The notes: a model not told the origin generated them from the sequence alone. 64,000 bases of DNA from Pseudomonadota bacterium (GCA_014584465.1 JACTMU010000081.1:1-64000); one strand, 5' to 3'; positions 10,358 to 20,282 are shown, numbered from the stretch's first letter. A program made the numbers and translations.

Positions 10358-10580
10358 TCAACACATTCCAACTTCTCTTTTGAGAGGAGTCAACCTCTTG
10401 TCTTTGAAAGAAGGTCACCCCCTTGCGTTTCTCTTTGATCAAAAATGCGTCGTAAAGATCGGGCCAATCTCCTGAAGCCTCCTCCTCATGAATCGTATGG
10501 CGATCAATCACATAAACGGCAGGCGCACACCCAGACAAAACGGATGCGGCACAAGCTGATAAAAGACAAAAGAGTTTCAT
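10335..10580 (-). CDS. Small lipoprotein
   Basis: MKLFCLLSACAASVLSGCAPAV: signal peptide with lipobox LSGC; 3' end overlaps the 5' end of the next ORF (10357) by 23 bp. Confidence 0.7.
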   Translation of the reverse strand: MKLFCLLSACAASVLSGCAPAVYVIDRHTIHEEEASGDWPDLYDAFLIKEKRKGVTFFQRQEVDSSQKRSWNVLNGDFTNE

Positions 10581-10600
10581 ATGATCCTCCTACGCTGTTT

Positions 10601-10638
10601 AGTGTCTGGCGCGAAATGAGGTTTCTCGCCAAGCACCA
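10601..10638. repeat. REP-like imperfect palindrome (tagtgtctggcgcgaaatgaggtttctcgccaagcacc)
   Basis: Arms GTGTCTGGCG / CGCCAAGCAC pair imperfectly; related half-copy at 48360-48388. Confidence 0.6.
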
Positions 10639-10646
10639 AGTAAAGT

Positions 10647-13229
10647 TCACTCAATCATGCGCTCCTTGAGAGCTGCCGCAAGCAGTGTTGAAATTGGAAC
10701 AGCTCGAACCTCAAAATCGAGACGAACTGCACCCGCCAGCTTCAAAAAGAGATTCATAAACCCATTTTCGACCTGAATCTTAACCAAGATCGGATTGGCC
10801 AGTGACAACGCCTTTCGCATCTTGTTGATCTGAACATCTTCAAACTCTGGATCCACAATATTGAAGAGGGTGATCAACTGATCGGCCCCTATTTCATAAA
10901 GGTCCGTCCGACCACTGGCCATCGACTCGCTCAAATTAAGGACCCATGCGCTTCGACCGGCAACTCTGCGATCCTCACTTCCATGAATCTTCTTGATTCG
11001 ATCGGGTAGAACATCATTGAGTTTGATGTCAGAAAATCGCGCCAGCAGACCAACCTGGTACTTCTTTGGGTAGAGATCCAAATAGAGACTCCCACTCATC
11101 GAACCTCCACCTAAAACCAGATCAAATGAGTGAATCGTCAACATATTCTGGTTCAATGAAAAGGCACCTCCAAAGGGACCGTAGCTCTTCTCTTCAAAGC
11201 GAATCAGATCAACTGAAAGCTGATCCCTTTGATTTAAAAGAGGTTGAACTCGAAAAAAGTCAACTTTTTCAAAGACATTGACCGGAGCAATGTAGGGAAA
11301 AATATATCCGCTCTTGGCCACATCATGAGATGAACCCGAGCTCTTTTGGAGTCTCTCCTGAAACGGAACCATCCCCTTCAATCCGCGCAGCTCCCACTTT
11401 TTTGTTGCCAAATGAAATCGATCAAATCCAACGTTTCCTGCAACACTTAGAGCTCCCGACCTTTCAAGTGAAACTTGCCAGGGCACATGAAGGGTTCCCC
11501 AAAGCTTCACTCCATTTGGACGGATGGCTCCCTCGGGCAGCTTCAGTGTGAGAGTTCCTTCCGACTGAAACCACCCCCCATCTCCTCCCATAGTCCCTGA
11601 AAGGTCCACCCCCAACCATCCCGATTTGAGGTGGCTCCTCAGTTGCTCCAACCGCCACTGAGATTCGGGAGAGCCCACCAGTCTCATCTCCACAAAGAGG
11701 TCTCCCATCTCTTGGGGGCTCCCCAAGAGTCGCGAAAGTTCCCGATCCAGATGAAGCCCCTTTGCATCGCTTTTGAGATGAATGTTCCAAGGAGATTGAA
11801 AAAGGGAGTCGCTCTCGATTTCAACATCCAAAGAGGCTCCTTGCAGAGTCCCCTTTCCACTGTACTGAAGAGGAGGTAGCTCCAATGAGGCTTGCACCGT
11901 CAAACGAGAACCATCGATCCCATCGCCCCGCTCTTTTGGAAAAACTAAGGAAAGATCCAGATGAGCTTTCATCTGAACCTCGTCACTTAAAAAGAACTTT
12001 GAAAACTCTCTGAGGATCTCGTGGTTTATCTTCACATCACAATCTCCCATAAAATGGAGATTCGTTTCGCCAAATTCCATGGATCCAATCTTCAAATCAA
12101 TTCTGTTCTCCTCCGACTCAAGAGTGAGGCGCTTCAGTTCATTTCCTTCAGCTGCCACTCTCCATCTTGTCTTTTTCAAAAAACTCAGCTCCTCAGGAAG
12201 ATTTGAAATCTCTCCCTCCACGGAGAGATCCCCATGGAGTTCCCTTTTGCGAAGTCTTTGGTCGAGCTGAACCACAGCTTTGGATTGCAGTCCAATCGGC
12301 TGCAAGAATGGACCGAGATCGGAGTAGCGATCGATCTTGAGCTCAATCTCAACTTCAAAAGAATCCCTTCGATAATTCTTGGCACCCAACTGTAAATCCA
12401 GAGAGTCGAGTCGACGTCGATGATTCAACTCCCGCAGCTCCACCTGATGCGCCTTCACATTCAAATCCGCACGCTCGCTCTTTCCGAAATTAACTTGTAA
12501 AGAACTTATGAACTCTCCGGAGATTTCCCGATCGAGCCTCTCTCCCCGCTTTGTGGAATGAAAAAGAAGAGGATCTTCTTGAGGAAGACGAAGCTTCATC
12601 GATCCCAAGAGGAACTGATCGTGACCTGCCTCAACCTGATTCAACTCCAAATGACCTCTTGCGATTTTTATGAGTGAAGAGTTTTGATTCCCTCCTGAAA
12701 CCACCATCTCCAACGAAGCGTTCAAATCGGTTACATTTAAGTTTTGAACCAAGAGATTCACAGGCAACTCGGCAAGTATACCTTGATAAGGTTGAACAAA
12801 CTCCGTTACGGTTTGAAATGAGGATTCCTCACTCTCTGAATCGACTTTGGCAACCATGCGTCCATCAAGACGAACTCCTTGGATGGAGCCCCTTTGAATG
12901 ACGATGCTCTTGGCAAGAAGCTTAAGAAGATCATACTCAAGGCGCATCTCATCAATTTCAAGATCAACCTCTCTCCCCTCTTCACTCTCAATTTTAATCT
13001 TTAACCCGCGAACTTCGAAAGCAGGGTAGAGCCTTCCTGAGTCCGAATGGAGCTCCTTCAACCCCAGGGATCCACTTTGGGGAAGGCCAGATACAATCTC
13101 CATCGCCTTCTGAAATGCCCCCTCGGTCTGAATGTATCGAAAGGCACCATAGACAACTCCTGCAAGAAGAGCCACCAACAATACTCCTCCGAGCAGAATG
13201 GTGATCGTCCATCGTCGCAGTCTCCCCAC
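10647..13229 (-). CDS. AsmA-like (AsmA/YhdP/TamB-type) inner-membrane-anchored protein
   Basis: N-terminal TM anchor and long beta-rich periplasmic domain; 'VNVFEKVDFFRVQPLLNQRDQLSVDLIRFEEKSYGPFGGAFSLNQNMLTIHSFDLVLGGGSMSGSLYLDLYPKKYQ'. Confidence 0.7.
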   Translation of the reverse strand: MGRLRRWTITILLGGVLLVALLAGVVYGAFRYIQTEGAFQKAMEIVSGLPQSGSLGLKELHSDSGRLYPAFEVRGLKIKIESEEGREVDLEIDEMRLEYDLLKLLAKSIVIQRGSIQGVRLDGRMVAKVDSESEESSFQTVTEFVQPYQGILAELPVNLLVQNLNVTDLNASLEMVVSGGNQNSSLIKIARGHLELNQVEAGHDQFLLGSMKLRLPQEDPLLFHSTKRGERLDREISGEFISSLQVNFGKSERADLNVKAHQVELRELNHRRRLDSLDLQLGAKNYRRDSFEVEIELKIDRYSDLGPFLQPIGLQSKAVVQLDQRLRKRELHGDLSVEGEISNLPEELSFLKKTRWRVAAEGNELKRLTLESEENRIDLKIGSMEFGETNLHFMGDCDVKINHEILREFSKFFLSDEVQMKAHLDLSLVFPKERGDGIDGSRLTVQASLELPPLQYSGKGTLQGASLDVEIESDSLFQSPWNIHLKSDAKGLHLDRELSRLLGSPQEMGDLFVEMRLVGSPESQWRLEQLRSHLKSGWLGVDLSGTMGGDGGWFQSEGTLTLKLPEGAIRPNGVKLWGTLHVPWQVSLERSGALSVAGNVGFDRFHLATKKWELRGLKGMVPFQERLQKSSGSSHDVAKSGYIFPYIAPVNVFEKVDFFRVQPLLNQRDQLSVDLIRFEEKSYGPFGGAFSLNQNMLTIHSFDLVLGGGSMSGSLYLDLYPKKYQVGLLARFSDIKLNDVLPDRIKKIHGSEDRRVAGRSAWVLNLSESMASGRTDLYEIGADQLITLFNIVDPEFEDVQINKMRKALSLANPILVKIQVENGFMNLFLKLAGAVRLDFEVRAVPISTLLAAALKERMIE

Positions 13230-13231
13230 AC

Positions 13232-14623
13232 CTACCCCACAAGACTCTTATAGAGACCATCAAAGCCGCCATTGCTCATCACAGCGGCAACATCACCAGA
13301 TCGCCCGTGCTTGCGAAGCAAATTCAGGATCTCCTCGTTCGATGAGGTCACCCATGCCGAAACCCCATCCGTTCGAAGCTCCTCCACGAGTCGGTCCGAT
13401 GAAAATCTTTCTCCTTCGGCTATCTTCGTCTGGTCAAATGGTTTTGAAATAAGAACAAAGTCTGCTTTTGAGAAGGCCCTTCGGTACTCATTTTGAAAGA
13501 CATTTCTCCTTGAAGTTGCCGAACGGGGCTCAAAGATGGCCAAGATCTTAGATTGAGGATAGCGCTCTTTGAGAGCCTCAATGGTCAACTCCACCGCGGT
13601 AGGATGGTGGGCAAAGTCCTCCATAATGGTGATGCCCTGGTAGGCACCGATGATCTCTTGTCGACGCTTCACACCCTGAAAGCTCTCTATAGCCCCTACC
13701 GCCTCTTTCCAATCCCACTTGAGTTCAGAGGCGAGCGCCAGAGCTGCCAAACTGTTGAGCACATTGTATCGCCCGATCACATTGAGCTTGCAACGACCAA
13801 GATGTGCCCCCCGCCCCATAACATCAAACTCTCCCGATTGAGGTCTCCAATTTCTCGCATGATAATCTCCACTCTCCCACCCAAAGGTCACAATGGGTGC
13901 CACAGCCTTCTGCAAAACCGAGGCGACATTTGGATCACCATGACGGGCCACAATCACACCATCTTGGGGGACTCGCTCGATCGCCATCTCAAATGCTCTT
14001 AATACCGCATCGAGATCCTTGTAGATATCGGCATGATCGAACTCAATACTTCCTAAGATGAGATACTTTGGGCGGTAGTAGATAAACTTTGGCACCTTAT
14101 CGAAGAAGGCCGTGTCATACTCATCACCCTCAATGACAAAGTATCTCCCATGAGGAATTTCAAAAGATCGACCAAGGTTCTTTGGAACGCCACCCACCAT
14201 GTAACCAGGACGATGACCACACTGAGTGGCAACCCAAGCCATCATGGCCGTCGTCGTCGATTTACCGTGTGTGCCCGCCACCACAATGTTCTCTGTGCGA
14301 TTCAAAACGAAGCGTTCAAGGGCCTTCGGAAGACTCGTGTAGGCAATGTTGGACTCAAGAAGCGCCTTGGCCTCTTCATTGCTTCGAGAGATGACATTCC
14401 CCACAATGACCAAATCGGGTCGCGGCTCCAAATTTTCGGCTCGATACCCATTTAGAATTGAAATCCCAAGACCCCGCAAAACATCCGACATGGGAGGGTA
14501 GACATTTTGATCACTTCCGGAAATCTGATACCCCTGCTCCTTGAGCAAACCTGCAAGACTTGCCATCGCCGTGCCACAAATGCCCATCAGATGAATATGG
14601 GCTCCCCGTTTGAGTTCTTCCAT
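13232..14623 (-). CDS. mpl: UDP-N-acetylmuramate:L-alanyl-gamma-D-glutamyl-meso-diaminopimelate ligase
   Basis: HLMGICGTAMASLAGLLKEQGYQISGSDQNVYPPMSDVL; GTHGKSTTTAMMAW; DFAHHPTAVELTIEALKERYP: Mur ligase fold with Mpl-specific features. Confidence 0.93.
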   Translation of the reverse strand: MEELKRGAHIHLMGICGTAMASLAGLLKEQGYQISGSDQNVYPPMSDVLRGLGISILNGYRAENLEPRPDLVIVGNVISRSNEEAKALLESNIAYTSLPKALERFVLNRTENIVVAGTHGKSTTTAMMAWVATQCGHRPGYMVGGVPKNLGRSFEIPHGRYFVIEGDEYDTAFFDKVPKFIYYRPKYLILGSIEFDHADIYKDLDAVLRAFEMAIERVPQDGVIVARHGDPNVASVLQKAVAPIVTFGWESGDYHARNWRPQSGEFDVMGRGAHLGRCKLNVIGRYNVLNSLAALALASELKWDWKEAVGAIESFQGVKRRQEIIGAYQGITIMEDFAHHPTAVELTIEALKERYPQSKILAIFEPRSATSRRNVFQNEYRRAFSKADFVLISKPFDQTKIAEGERFSSDRLVEELRTDGVSAWVTSSNEEILNLLRKHGRSGDVAAVMSNGGFDGLYKSLVG

Positions 14624-14761
14624 CGTTCTTCTACCCCAACCTGTCGCTTTGATGTGTTACCGCAGCCCATCCACAAAACTCTATGAGGGCAATCTTACTC
14701 TTGCAACACTCTACTTCGAAAATTTCTACGACACAACTTGCTGCAGTTCGTGCCACTCCCC

Positions 14762-15805
14762 TCATTTGAGACTGGTTGCGATCAGGTTGTGGATGATGGG
14801 GCGGAGAGCACGAAAAGAGGTGTTTTCACGATCTGGATGGACACGATTGGAGAGAATGGTCACAAGAAGGTCTCTTTTGGGGTCAAGCCAAAGCGAGGTT
14901 CCCGTAAATCCAGTATGCCCCACGGATCGAAGAGAGAAGAGTCGACCACTGCTCGAAAAATCTTTAGACGGGAGCATGAAGCCCAGCGCCCAATCGCCTA
15001 CTTTTCGTTCAGTTGCACGTCGACAAAACTTACGAACCGTCGATGGACTCCCCAACCGACTTCGTTTTCCTAAGACAAAACCTTTGCGCAGCTCCAGCCC
15101 CCAGCGTGAGAGGTCCTCGATCGGCCCAAAGAGCCCCGCATTGGTTGAGACCCCGCCCAAAGCCCACGCATTGTCATCGTCGACCTCACCCTGAAGGATC
15201 TTGCTTCGCCATGAAGAGTAGGAGGTTGGTGCATAGAGTTTCCGATCATAGACAGGGCGATTGTGACGATGAAAATGGGTCTCCTCAAGACCCAGCTTAC
15301 GACTGAAACTCTTCCAGAGGTCAGAAAGAGATTCCTCATTGACCTCTTGAAGAATCAGTCCAAGGGTCAAAAAACCAAGACATGAGTAGACCGATTGAGA
15401 TGAAATTTTAGGAGAGGTCCGCTCAAACAGGAGCCCACGAAGCTCTCTCCAAGAAAAGAGGGGTTGTTGCCGCTTCAATTCTAAATAAAATGGATAAGTT
15501 GGTTCAAAACCGGCGGTATGGGTCAAAAGATGAACGATCTTAACCTTCGGCGAGGGAAAGTCAGGAAGATAGTTCACAACAGTTTTATTGAGATCCACTC
15601 TTTTCTCTTCAAAAGCCCTCATCATTTGACTCACAGTAAAGACGATCTTTGTGAGCGAGGCCCAATCATAAAAGCGATAGCACTTGCCAATTTGAAGATC
15701 CGCTCGAAGCCTCCCGCGCAGATGGACTTGAAGGGTGACCCCTGGAGTCACTCCTTCGATTGCAGGCAATAGGGCTGAATGAAGCTTGCGTTCTAGAGGA
15801 TTCAT
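14762..15805 (-). CDS. Serine hydrolase (class C beta-lactamase / penicillin-binding protein family)
   Basis: YDWASLTKIVFTVSQMM (SxxK), YSCLGFLTLGLIL, VGHTGFTGTSLWLDPKRDL (HTG). Confidence 0.85.
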   Translation of the reverse strand: MNPLERKLHSALLPAIEGVTPGVTLQVHLRGRLRADLQIGKCYRFYDWASLTKIVFTVSQMMRAFEEKRVDLNKTVVNYLPDFPSPKVKIVHLLTHTAGFEPTYPFYLELKRQQPLFSWRELRGLLFERTSPKISSQSVYSCLGFLTLGLILQEVNEESLSDLWKSFSRKLGLEETHFHRHNRPVYDRKLYAPTSYSSWRSKILQGEVDDDNAWALGGVSTNAGLFGPIEDLSRWGLELRKGFVLGKRSRLGSPSTVRKFCRRATERKVGDWALGFMLPSKDFSSSGRLFSLRSVGHTGFTGTSLWLDPKRDLLVTILSNRVHPDRENTSFRALRPIIHNLIATSLK

Positions 15806-16719
15806 TTCACTCCTGTGTCAACGACAACATAGGGATCTTCACCTAAATGAAGCTCTGTGAATGTTCGTAAAGGAAGTGGTTTTTGAACTCTTCCGTGTCC
15901 AGAAGGAACTCCGGAGAGAACAGGGACCGAGCTTGTCTTTGCAAATTCACGCAACACTTTTGGCCACAACTTCTTTCCATCCTTCTCCTCTCCTCCCGAA
16001 AACTGACCGAAGAGAATGGCTCGAGCACGACGAAATATTCCAGCCTGCTCCATCTGCACGAGCATCCGATCCACACGGTATCCTCGCTCTCCAATATCTT
16101 CAAAAAAGAGGATCTGACCCTCTCCATGAATCTGCCATGGAGTTCCCAAAGTTGACTGAACCACAGTGAGGTTCCCTCCGTAAATCTCGCCCTTCACGGC
16201 CCGAGGACGTCGAGCCGCCATATTCAAAGGTTTTAACCTGTAAGTCACTTGATCCAAATTTCCAAAGAGAACTCTCTTCACCGATGGATCCAAACCAGAC
16301 TCTTTCCCCAATCTTTCAAGAAGTGGACCATGAAGGGTCGGCCAACCCCAGCGCTGATTGAGAAAGAGGTGAATCGATGTAACATCACTGTAACCTAAAA
16401 AAATCTTCGTTTGTGATGGTCGTTTCCATCGGCTCAACGAGGGGAGCAATCGTATGGATCCATACCCTCCACGAATCGCCCATACAAGTCGACTTTCAGG
16501 TGAAAGGAGGGCCTCTTTCAAATGTTGCATTCGCACGGGATCGCTATTGGAACAGAGACCTCTCCCCCTGAAGAGGTTTCGAGGCACACGCACCTGAAGC
16601 CCCCATCGCTTCAATGCTTCGACACTCTTTTCAAGTTCGTCGTTTGAACATCTGGAGCCCGGTGCGACCACATCGACCACATCACCACACTGAATCGGAG
16701 ACCACGACGATGCTTTCAT
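15802..16719 (-). CDS. ldcA: LD-carboxypeptidase (peptidase S66 family)
   Basis: VDVVAPGSRC..., ESRLVWAIRGGYGSIRLLP, FLGYSDVTSIHLFLNQRWGWPTLHGPLL, GEIYGGNLTVVQSTLGTPW; ATGA overlap with the downstream serine hydrolase. Confidence 0.9.
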   Translation of the reverse strand: MKASSWSPIQCGDVVDVVAPGSRCSNDELEKSVEALKRWGLQVRVPRNLFRGRGLCSNSDPVRMQHLKEALLSPESRLVWAIRGGYGSIRLLPSLSRWKRPSQTKIFLGYSDVTSIHLFLNQRWGWPTLHGPLLERLGKESGLDPSVKRVLFGNLDQVTYRLKPLNMAARRPRAVKGEIYGGNLTVVQSTLGTPWQIHGEGQILFFEDIGERGYRVDRMLVQMEQAGIFRRARAILFGQFSGGEEKDGKKLWPKVLREFAKTSSVPVLSGVPSGHGRVQKPLPLRTFTELHLGEDPYVVVDTGVK

Positions 16720-16728
16720 GAAAAGTGA

Positions 16729-17238
16729 CTAGATGCCAGATTGACTTAAGAGGTCCGCAACCTTCCCCAACCCCAACTTGATCGCAAGTTTGTTAAAGTG
16801 GAGTCCACCATCATCTTCGTGCAACAAAAGTCGCTTAAGGACCACAAGTAGATCCGTCTCAGTAATGATTCCCACAACTTTCTTCGAAGAGGCCTCGGTC
16901 ACCACCACGGCTCCTACTTTGTGATCGACAATGCAATTTACAACATCAATAAGTTCTGCTTGAGGCTCAATGGTTTCAACCTCAAGGGACATGTAATCCT
17001 TCACCTGCCAGTTTTGTTCCAAACCAAAGGCAACGGGCCTCTGATCCTCGGGGTCAACCATGGCCACCTGAACCGCGCGCTGAATGTCTCGATCCGAAAG
17101 AAGACCTACGAGTTCACCATCTTGGACTACCGGAAGGTGCCTACACCCCAAATCGGACATGAGCTGGGAGGCCTCGACCAAACTTGATTCTGGGTCTACC
17201 ACCACCACCTCTTTTGTCATCGTTCCCGAAACCTTCAT
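16729..17238 (-). CDS. CBS-domain protein
   Basis: Two CBS repeats: MTKEVVVVDPESSLVEASQLMSDLGCRHLPVVQDGELVGLLSDRDI and MSLEVETIEPQAELIDVVNCIVDHKVGAVVVTEASSKKVVGIITETDLL. Confidence 0.92.
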   Translation of the reverse strand: MKVSGTMTKEVVVVDPESSLVEASQLMSDLGCRHLPVVQDGELVGLLSDRDIQRAVQVAMVDPEDQRPVAFGLEQNWQVKDYMSLEVETIEPQAELIDVVNCIVDHKVGAVVVTEASSKKVVGIITETDLLVVLKRLLLHEDDGGLHFNKLAIKLGLGKVADLLSQSGI

Positions 17239-17333
17239 AGATTCCTCCTCTGCACGGGGTGCCTAAGAACTTCCTCCGAGCTGTCCAAAAATCTGGTCCC
17301 AATGTTACGACAACAATAATCGTGAGATGGCAA

Positions 17334-18458
17334 TTACGCAACCAATTTGAATCCGCAATTGCCGCAGAATTTTTGTCCCTCCGTAAATTCCACCTGGCAG
17401 TCGGGGCAGATGCATGCGCCTCCACTCTTCTCATCCGATTTTTTCTCTTCAAGATCTACAAACCCCTTGGCATTCCACTGGTCGATTTCATGGATGATCT
17501 GCCAATAGGCACTGACCTTGGCAAACTCTTGACGATCAATGGAGAGCAATAGACCCTTGTCCTGACTCTTTCGCTGAACGAGTAACCCCTTTTTCTCCAA
17601 GAGATCCAAATGCGTTGCCTTGAGATCAATGCGATAGCGGGCTTTGAGATCAGAAAGAAGCTGCTCGTAAGGCAGCTGGGTGGCCCCTTTAAAATCTGGT
17701 GCGAGCCCTTCGCTAAGCTCTACGAGAGCCTTTGCAAGAGTCATGGCCATTGGATCCACATGGATGATTTCGTTGGGGCCGGATTTGTAAAAATGAAATT
17801 GATAAAAATCGGCAAACCCTTCAATGAACTGAGGGTCCTTGATTTTGATCACGTCAAGAACGCTCTCTCCCTCTTCGGTTTGCGAAAATTGAAACTCCAC
17901 ATAACCCAATTTTTGAAGCAGATCCAAAGCCCCTCGAATGCGATCCACGGTTTCGAGAAACATCCGATATCCATAGACACGAAGGGAGTTCCACGAAACC
18001 GCGACACTGTCGGCTTCCCGCTTTCCAAAGTGATTCCCAAGAACACCAATCAGACCAAAGACGCGCGCAACCATCTTCTGTGGACAAGGGCTGTTGTCCA
18101 TCTCCAACTTCATCGAACGAACTTGACCGCGGGAATCATGAAGCAGTCCCATCACTCCCTTTAGAAAAAGCTTCATCAGCGCATCAGAGCCTTCGACTCT
18201 GGGTTTCAGTACCTTAAAGGATACCTCGAGGACGACCGAAGGCACCGCGGATTCGGCAGTGAAGAGGCTTTTGGATTGCTGATACAACCCATGTTCTCCC
18301 AATACCTGACCTGCCACGACATTGGCCACTTCAACCCGGTGCCCCGAGCGTTCTTGATAGAGCGAAAATCGACCCGATTTTACTAGGTAGAAGCTCTCAA
18401 CGACCTGCCCCTCCTTAAAAAGAACTTCACCCTTCTTAAGTTCCTTTAAATTCTCCAC
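17334..18458 (-). CDS. Cyclic-nucleotide-binding-domain protein with C-terminal zinc ribbon
   Basis: N-terminal cNMP fold (LKKGEVLFKEGQVVESFYLVKSGRFSLYQ); C-terminal CICPDCQVEFTEGQKFCGNCGFKLVA. Confidence 0.85.
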   Translation of the reverse strand: MENLKELKKGEVLFKEGQVVESFYLVKSGRFSLYQERSGHRVEVANVVAGQVLGEHGLYQQSKSLFTAESAVPSVVLEVSFKVLKPRVEGSDALMKLFLKGVMGLLHDSRGQVRSMKLEMDNSPCPQKMVARVFGLIGVLGNHFGKREADSVAVSWNSLRVYGYRMFLETVDRIRGALDLLQKLGYVEFQFSQTEEGESVLDVIKIKDPQFIEGFADFYQFHFYKSGPNEIIHVDPMAMTLAKALVELSEGLAPDFKGATQLPYEQLLSDLKARYRIDLKATHLDLLEKKGLLVQRKSQDKGLLLSIDRQEFAKVSAYWQIIHEIDQWNAKGFVDLEEKKSDEKSGGACICPDCQVEFTEGQKFCGNCGFKLVA

Positions 18459-18469
18459 AATGATCCCTC

Positions 18470-18862
18470 CTAGGCGATCCTTTTCTTGATTCGATGATTT
18501 ACATCCAGAAGTATCTTACAGACATCTTCTCGAAAAAATGGCTTGGACAAAATTTCATCTGCACCCAACTCCGCCGGTGATTGATTTCCCATCACGATGG
18601 CACTGCCAGATATAAGGAGGTACTTTGCATCCCCACACAAATTGATCTTTCGGGCCTCCTTGAGGAACTCGATCCCAGACATCCCGAACATCTTCATATC
18701 ACTCATCACATAATCGTAGGGCTTTTGCCTGAGTCTCATAAGACCCTCTTCACCTGAGCTCGCCTCATCCACCTTCAACCCAAACTCAATCAGCATTTCC
18801 ACGAGAATCTCTCGCAAATCATCGTCATCATCAACTACGAGGGAAACTCCCTCAAAACTCAT
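18470..18862 (-). CDS. Single-domain response regulator (REC)
   Basis: LVVDDDDDLREILVEMLIEFGLKVDEASSGEEGL...YDYVMSDMKMFGMSGIEFL...ISGSA...KPF. Start ATG at 18862 (MSFEGVS) is likelier than the longer ORF start at 18955. Confidence 0.9.
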   Translation of the reverse strand: MSFEGVSLVVDDDDDLREILVEMLIEFGLKVDEASSGEEGLMRLRQKPYDYVMSDMKMFGMSGIEFLKEARKINLCGDAKYLLISGSAIVMGNQSPAELGADEILSKPFFREDVCKILLDVNHRIKKRIA

Positions 18863-19039
18863 GTTCATCACAAGATCTAAGATACCATCAAACCTAGGGA
18901 TTTCACCACACAGCCGGCGGAGATCCCGACTTTGGCTCTGCCAGCGGCTGTTCATTGAAAATTGGCCACAGCTGGCATTTTGTCAGACGAAAGACGATAA
19001 ACGAAAGACCCAAAACCCAGATGACCAAGGGAATTCCGT

Positions 19040-20053
19040 GTGGTAAGGACTTCGCATATGATTCATCGAAACTCCTCTCTCATTCTTAAGTCGGGGCATC
19101 TTCTTCGAAATCGAATTGTCATTCCGGCTATGGCATCTCAAACCGCCGACCTGGATGGATTTGCGACAGAGAGGACGCTCCAACACTACCAGAGATTGTG
19201 CCAGGCTAAGGTTGCAATTCTCTTTGTGGAATACACCTACGTCGACCGATCTGGTCGAGGAGAGTCCCATCAGTTGGGAGTCTCCTCTGACCAGCACATT
19301 GAGGGTCTTCAGAGGATTGCTCGGGTCATCAAGAAGTCTGGGGCGCTTGCCGCCTTGCAGCTCGTTCATTGTGGTGGAAAATCATCCACATCCCTGACGG
19401 GTCAAGATCTCATGGGGCCCAGCGCAATTGCGATCCCTGTAAAAGATAACGTTCTCGAAACTCCCCGACCACTCTTACCCAATGAGATTGAGGAGTTTCA
19501 AAACTCTTTTGTTCGTGCAGCAGATCGAGCTTGGCGCGCAGGCTTCGACCTCGTAGAGCTTCACAGTGCCCATGGTTATGGCTTAAACCAATGGATTTCA
19601 CCCGTCACCAATCAGCGGCAAGATGGTTATGGTGGAGACCGAGCAAATCGTGCGCGCATGCTCCTTGAAATTGTAGAAAAAATCAAATCTGCTCACCCCC
19701 AGGGTGTTCTCTCTGTGCGAATGGCAGCTCAAGACTACTACGAAGGAGGCATTACGCTGCCTGACTCTCAATGGCTTGCAAAGGAACTTGAGCAGCGTGG
19801 CGTGGACATTCTCAATGTCTCTTCGGGCATAGGAGGATGGCGACGCCCCCAAGAAAAGGCCGGAGAAGGCTACCTTGTCGAAGATGCCCATGCCATCCAG
19901 AAAATTGTTCAACTTCCCGTGATCGGAGTTGGAGGAATCAGCTCCGGACTCTATGTCGATAGGGCTCTCGAATTGGGCCACTTCTCACTTGCTGCCGTTG
20001 GTCGAGCCATTTTGGAAGACCCAAGGTGGACCGAGCGAGAGGGAATCATTTAA
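19040..20053 (+). CDS. NADH:flavin oxidoreductase / Old Yellow Enzyme family
   Basis: RNRIVIPAMASQ, LQLVHCGGKSS, GFDLVELHSAHGYGLNQWISPVTNQRQDGYGGDRANRARMLLEIV, VGGISSG, VGRAILEDPRW. Confidence 0.92.
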   Translation: MVRTSHMIHRNSSLILKSGHLLRNRIVIPAMASQTADLDGFATERTLQHYQRLCQAKVAILFVEYTYVDRSGRGESHQLGVSSDQHIEGLQRIARVIKKSGALAALQLVHCGGKSSTSLTGQDLMGPSAIAIPVKDNVLETPRPLLPNEIEEFQNSFVRAADRAWRAGFDLVELHSAHGYGLNQWISPVTNQRQDGYGGDRANRARMLLEIVEKIKSAHPQGVLSVRMAAQDYYEGGITLPDSQWLAKELEQRGVDILNVSSGIGGWRRPQEKAGEGYLVEDAHAIQKIVQLPVIGVGGISSGLYVDRALELGHFSLAAVGRAILEDPRWTEREGII

Positions 20054-20137
20054 TTTTGGTGATACTGAACTCTTGTCAGCTTCGAATTTTCGTTCTGACC
20101 AGATTTGGGTAAAGAGCGGAATTGTGTCTCTAAAGTT

Positions 20138-20211
<74 letters not shown>

Positions 20212-20282
20212 CTAAGATTCATTTCGTGCCATGAAACAGCAAGATATTTGCTTATCGTGTTATGATGTCTATTTCAACCCAC

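Noticed and set aside
14610-15194. 194-aa plus ORF
   Set aside because: Antisense to the serine hydrolase (14762-15805); Ser/Arg/Pro-rich translation without a recognisable fold.
17610-18164. 184-aa plus ORF
   Set aside because: Antisense to the cNMP/zinc-ribbon gene.
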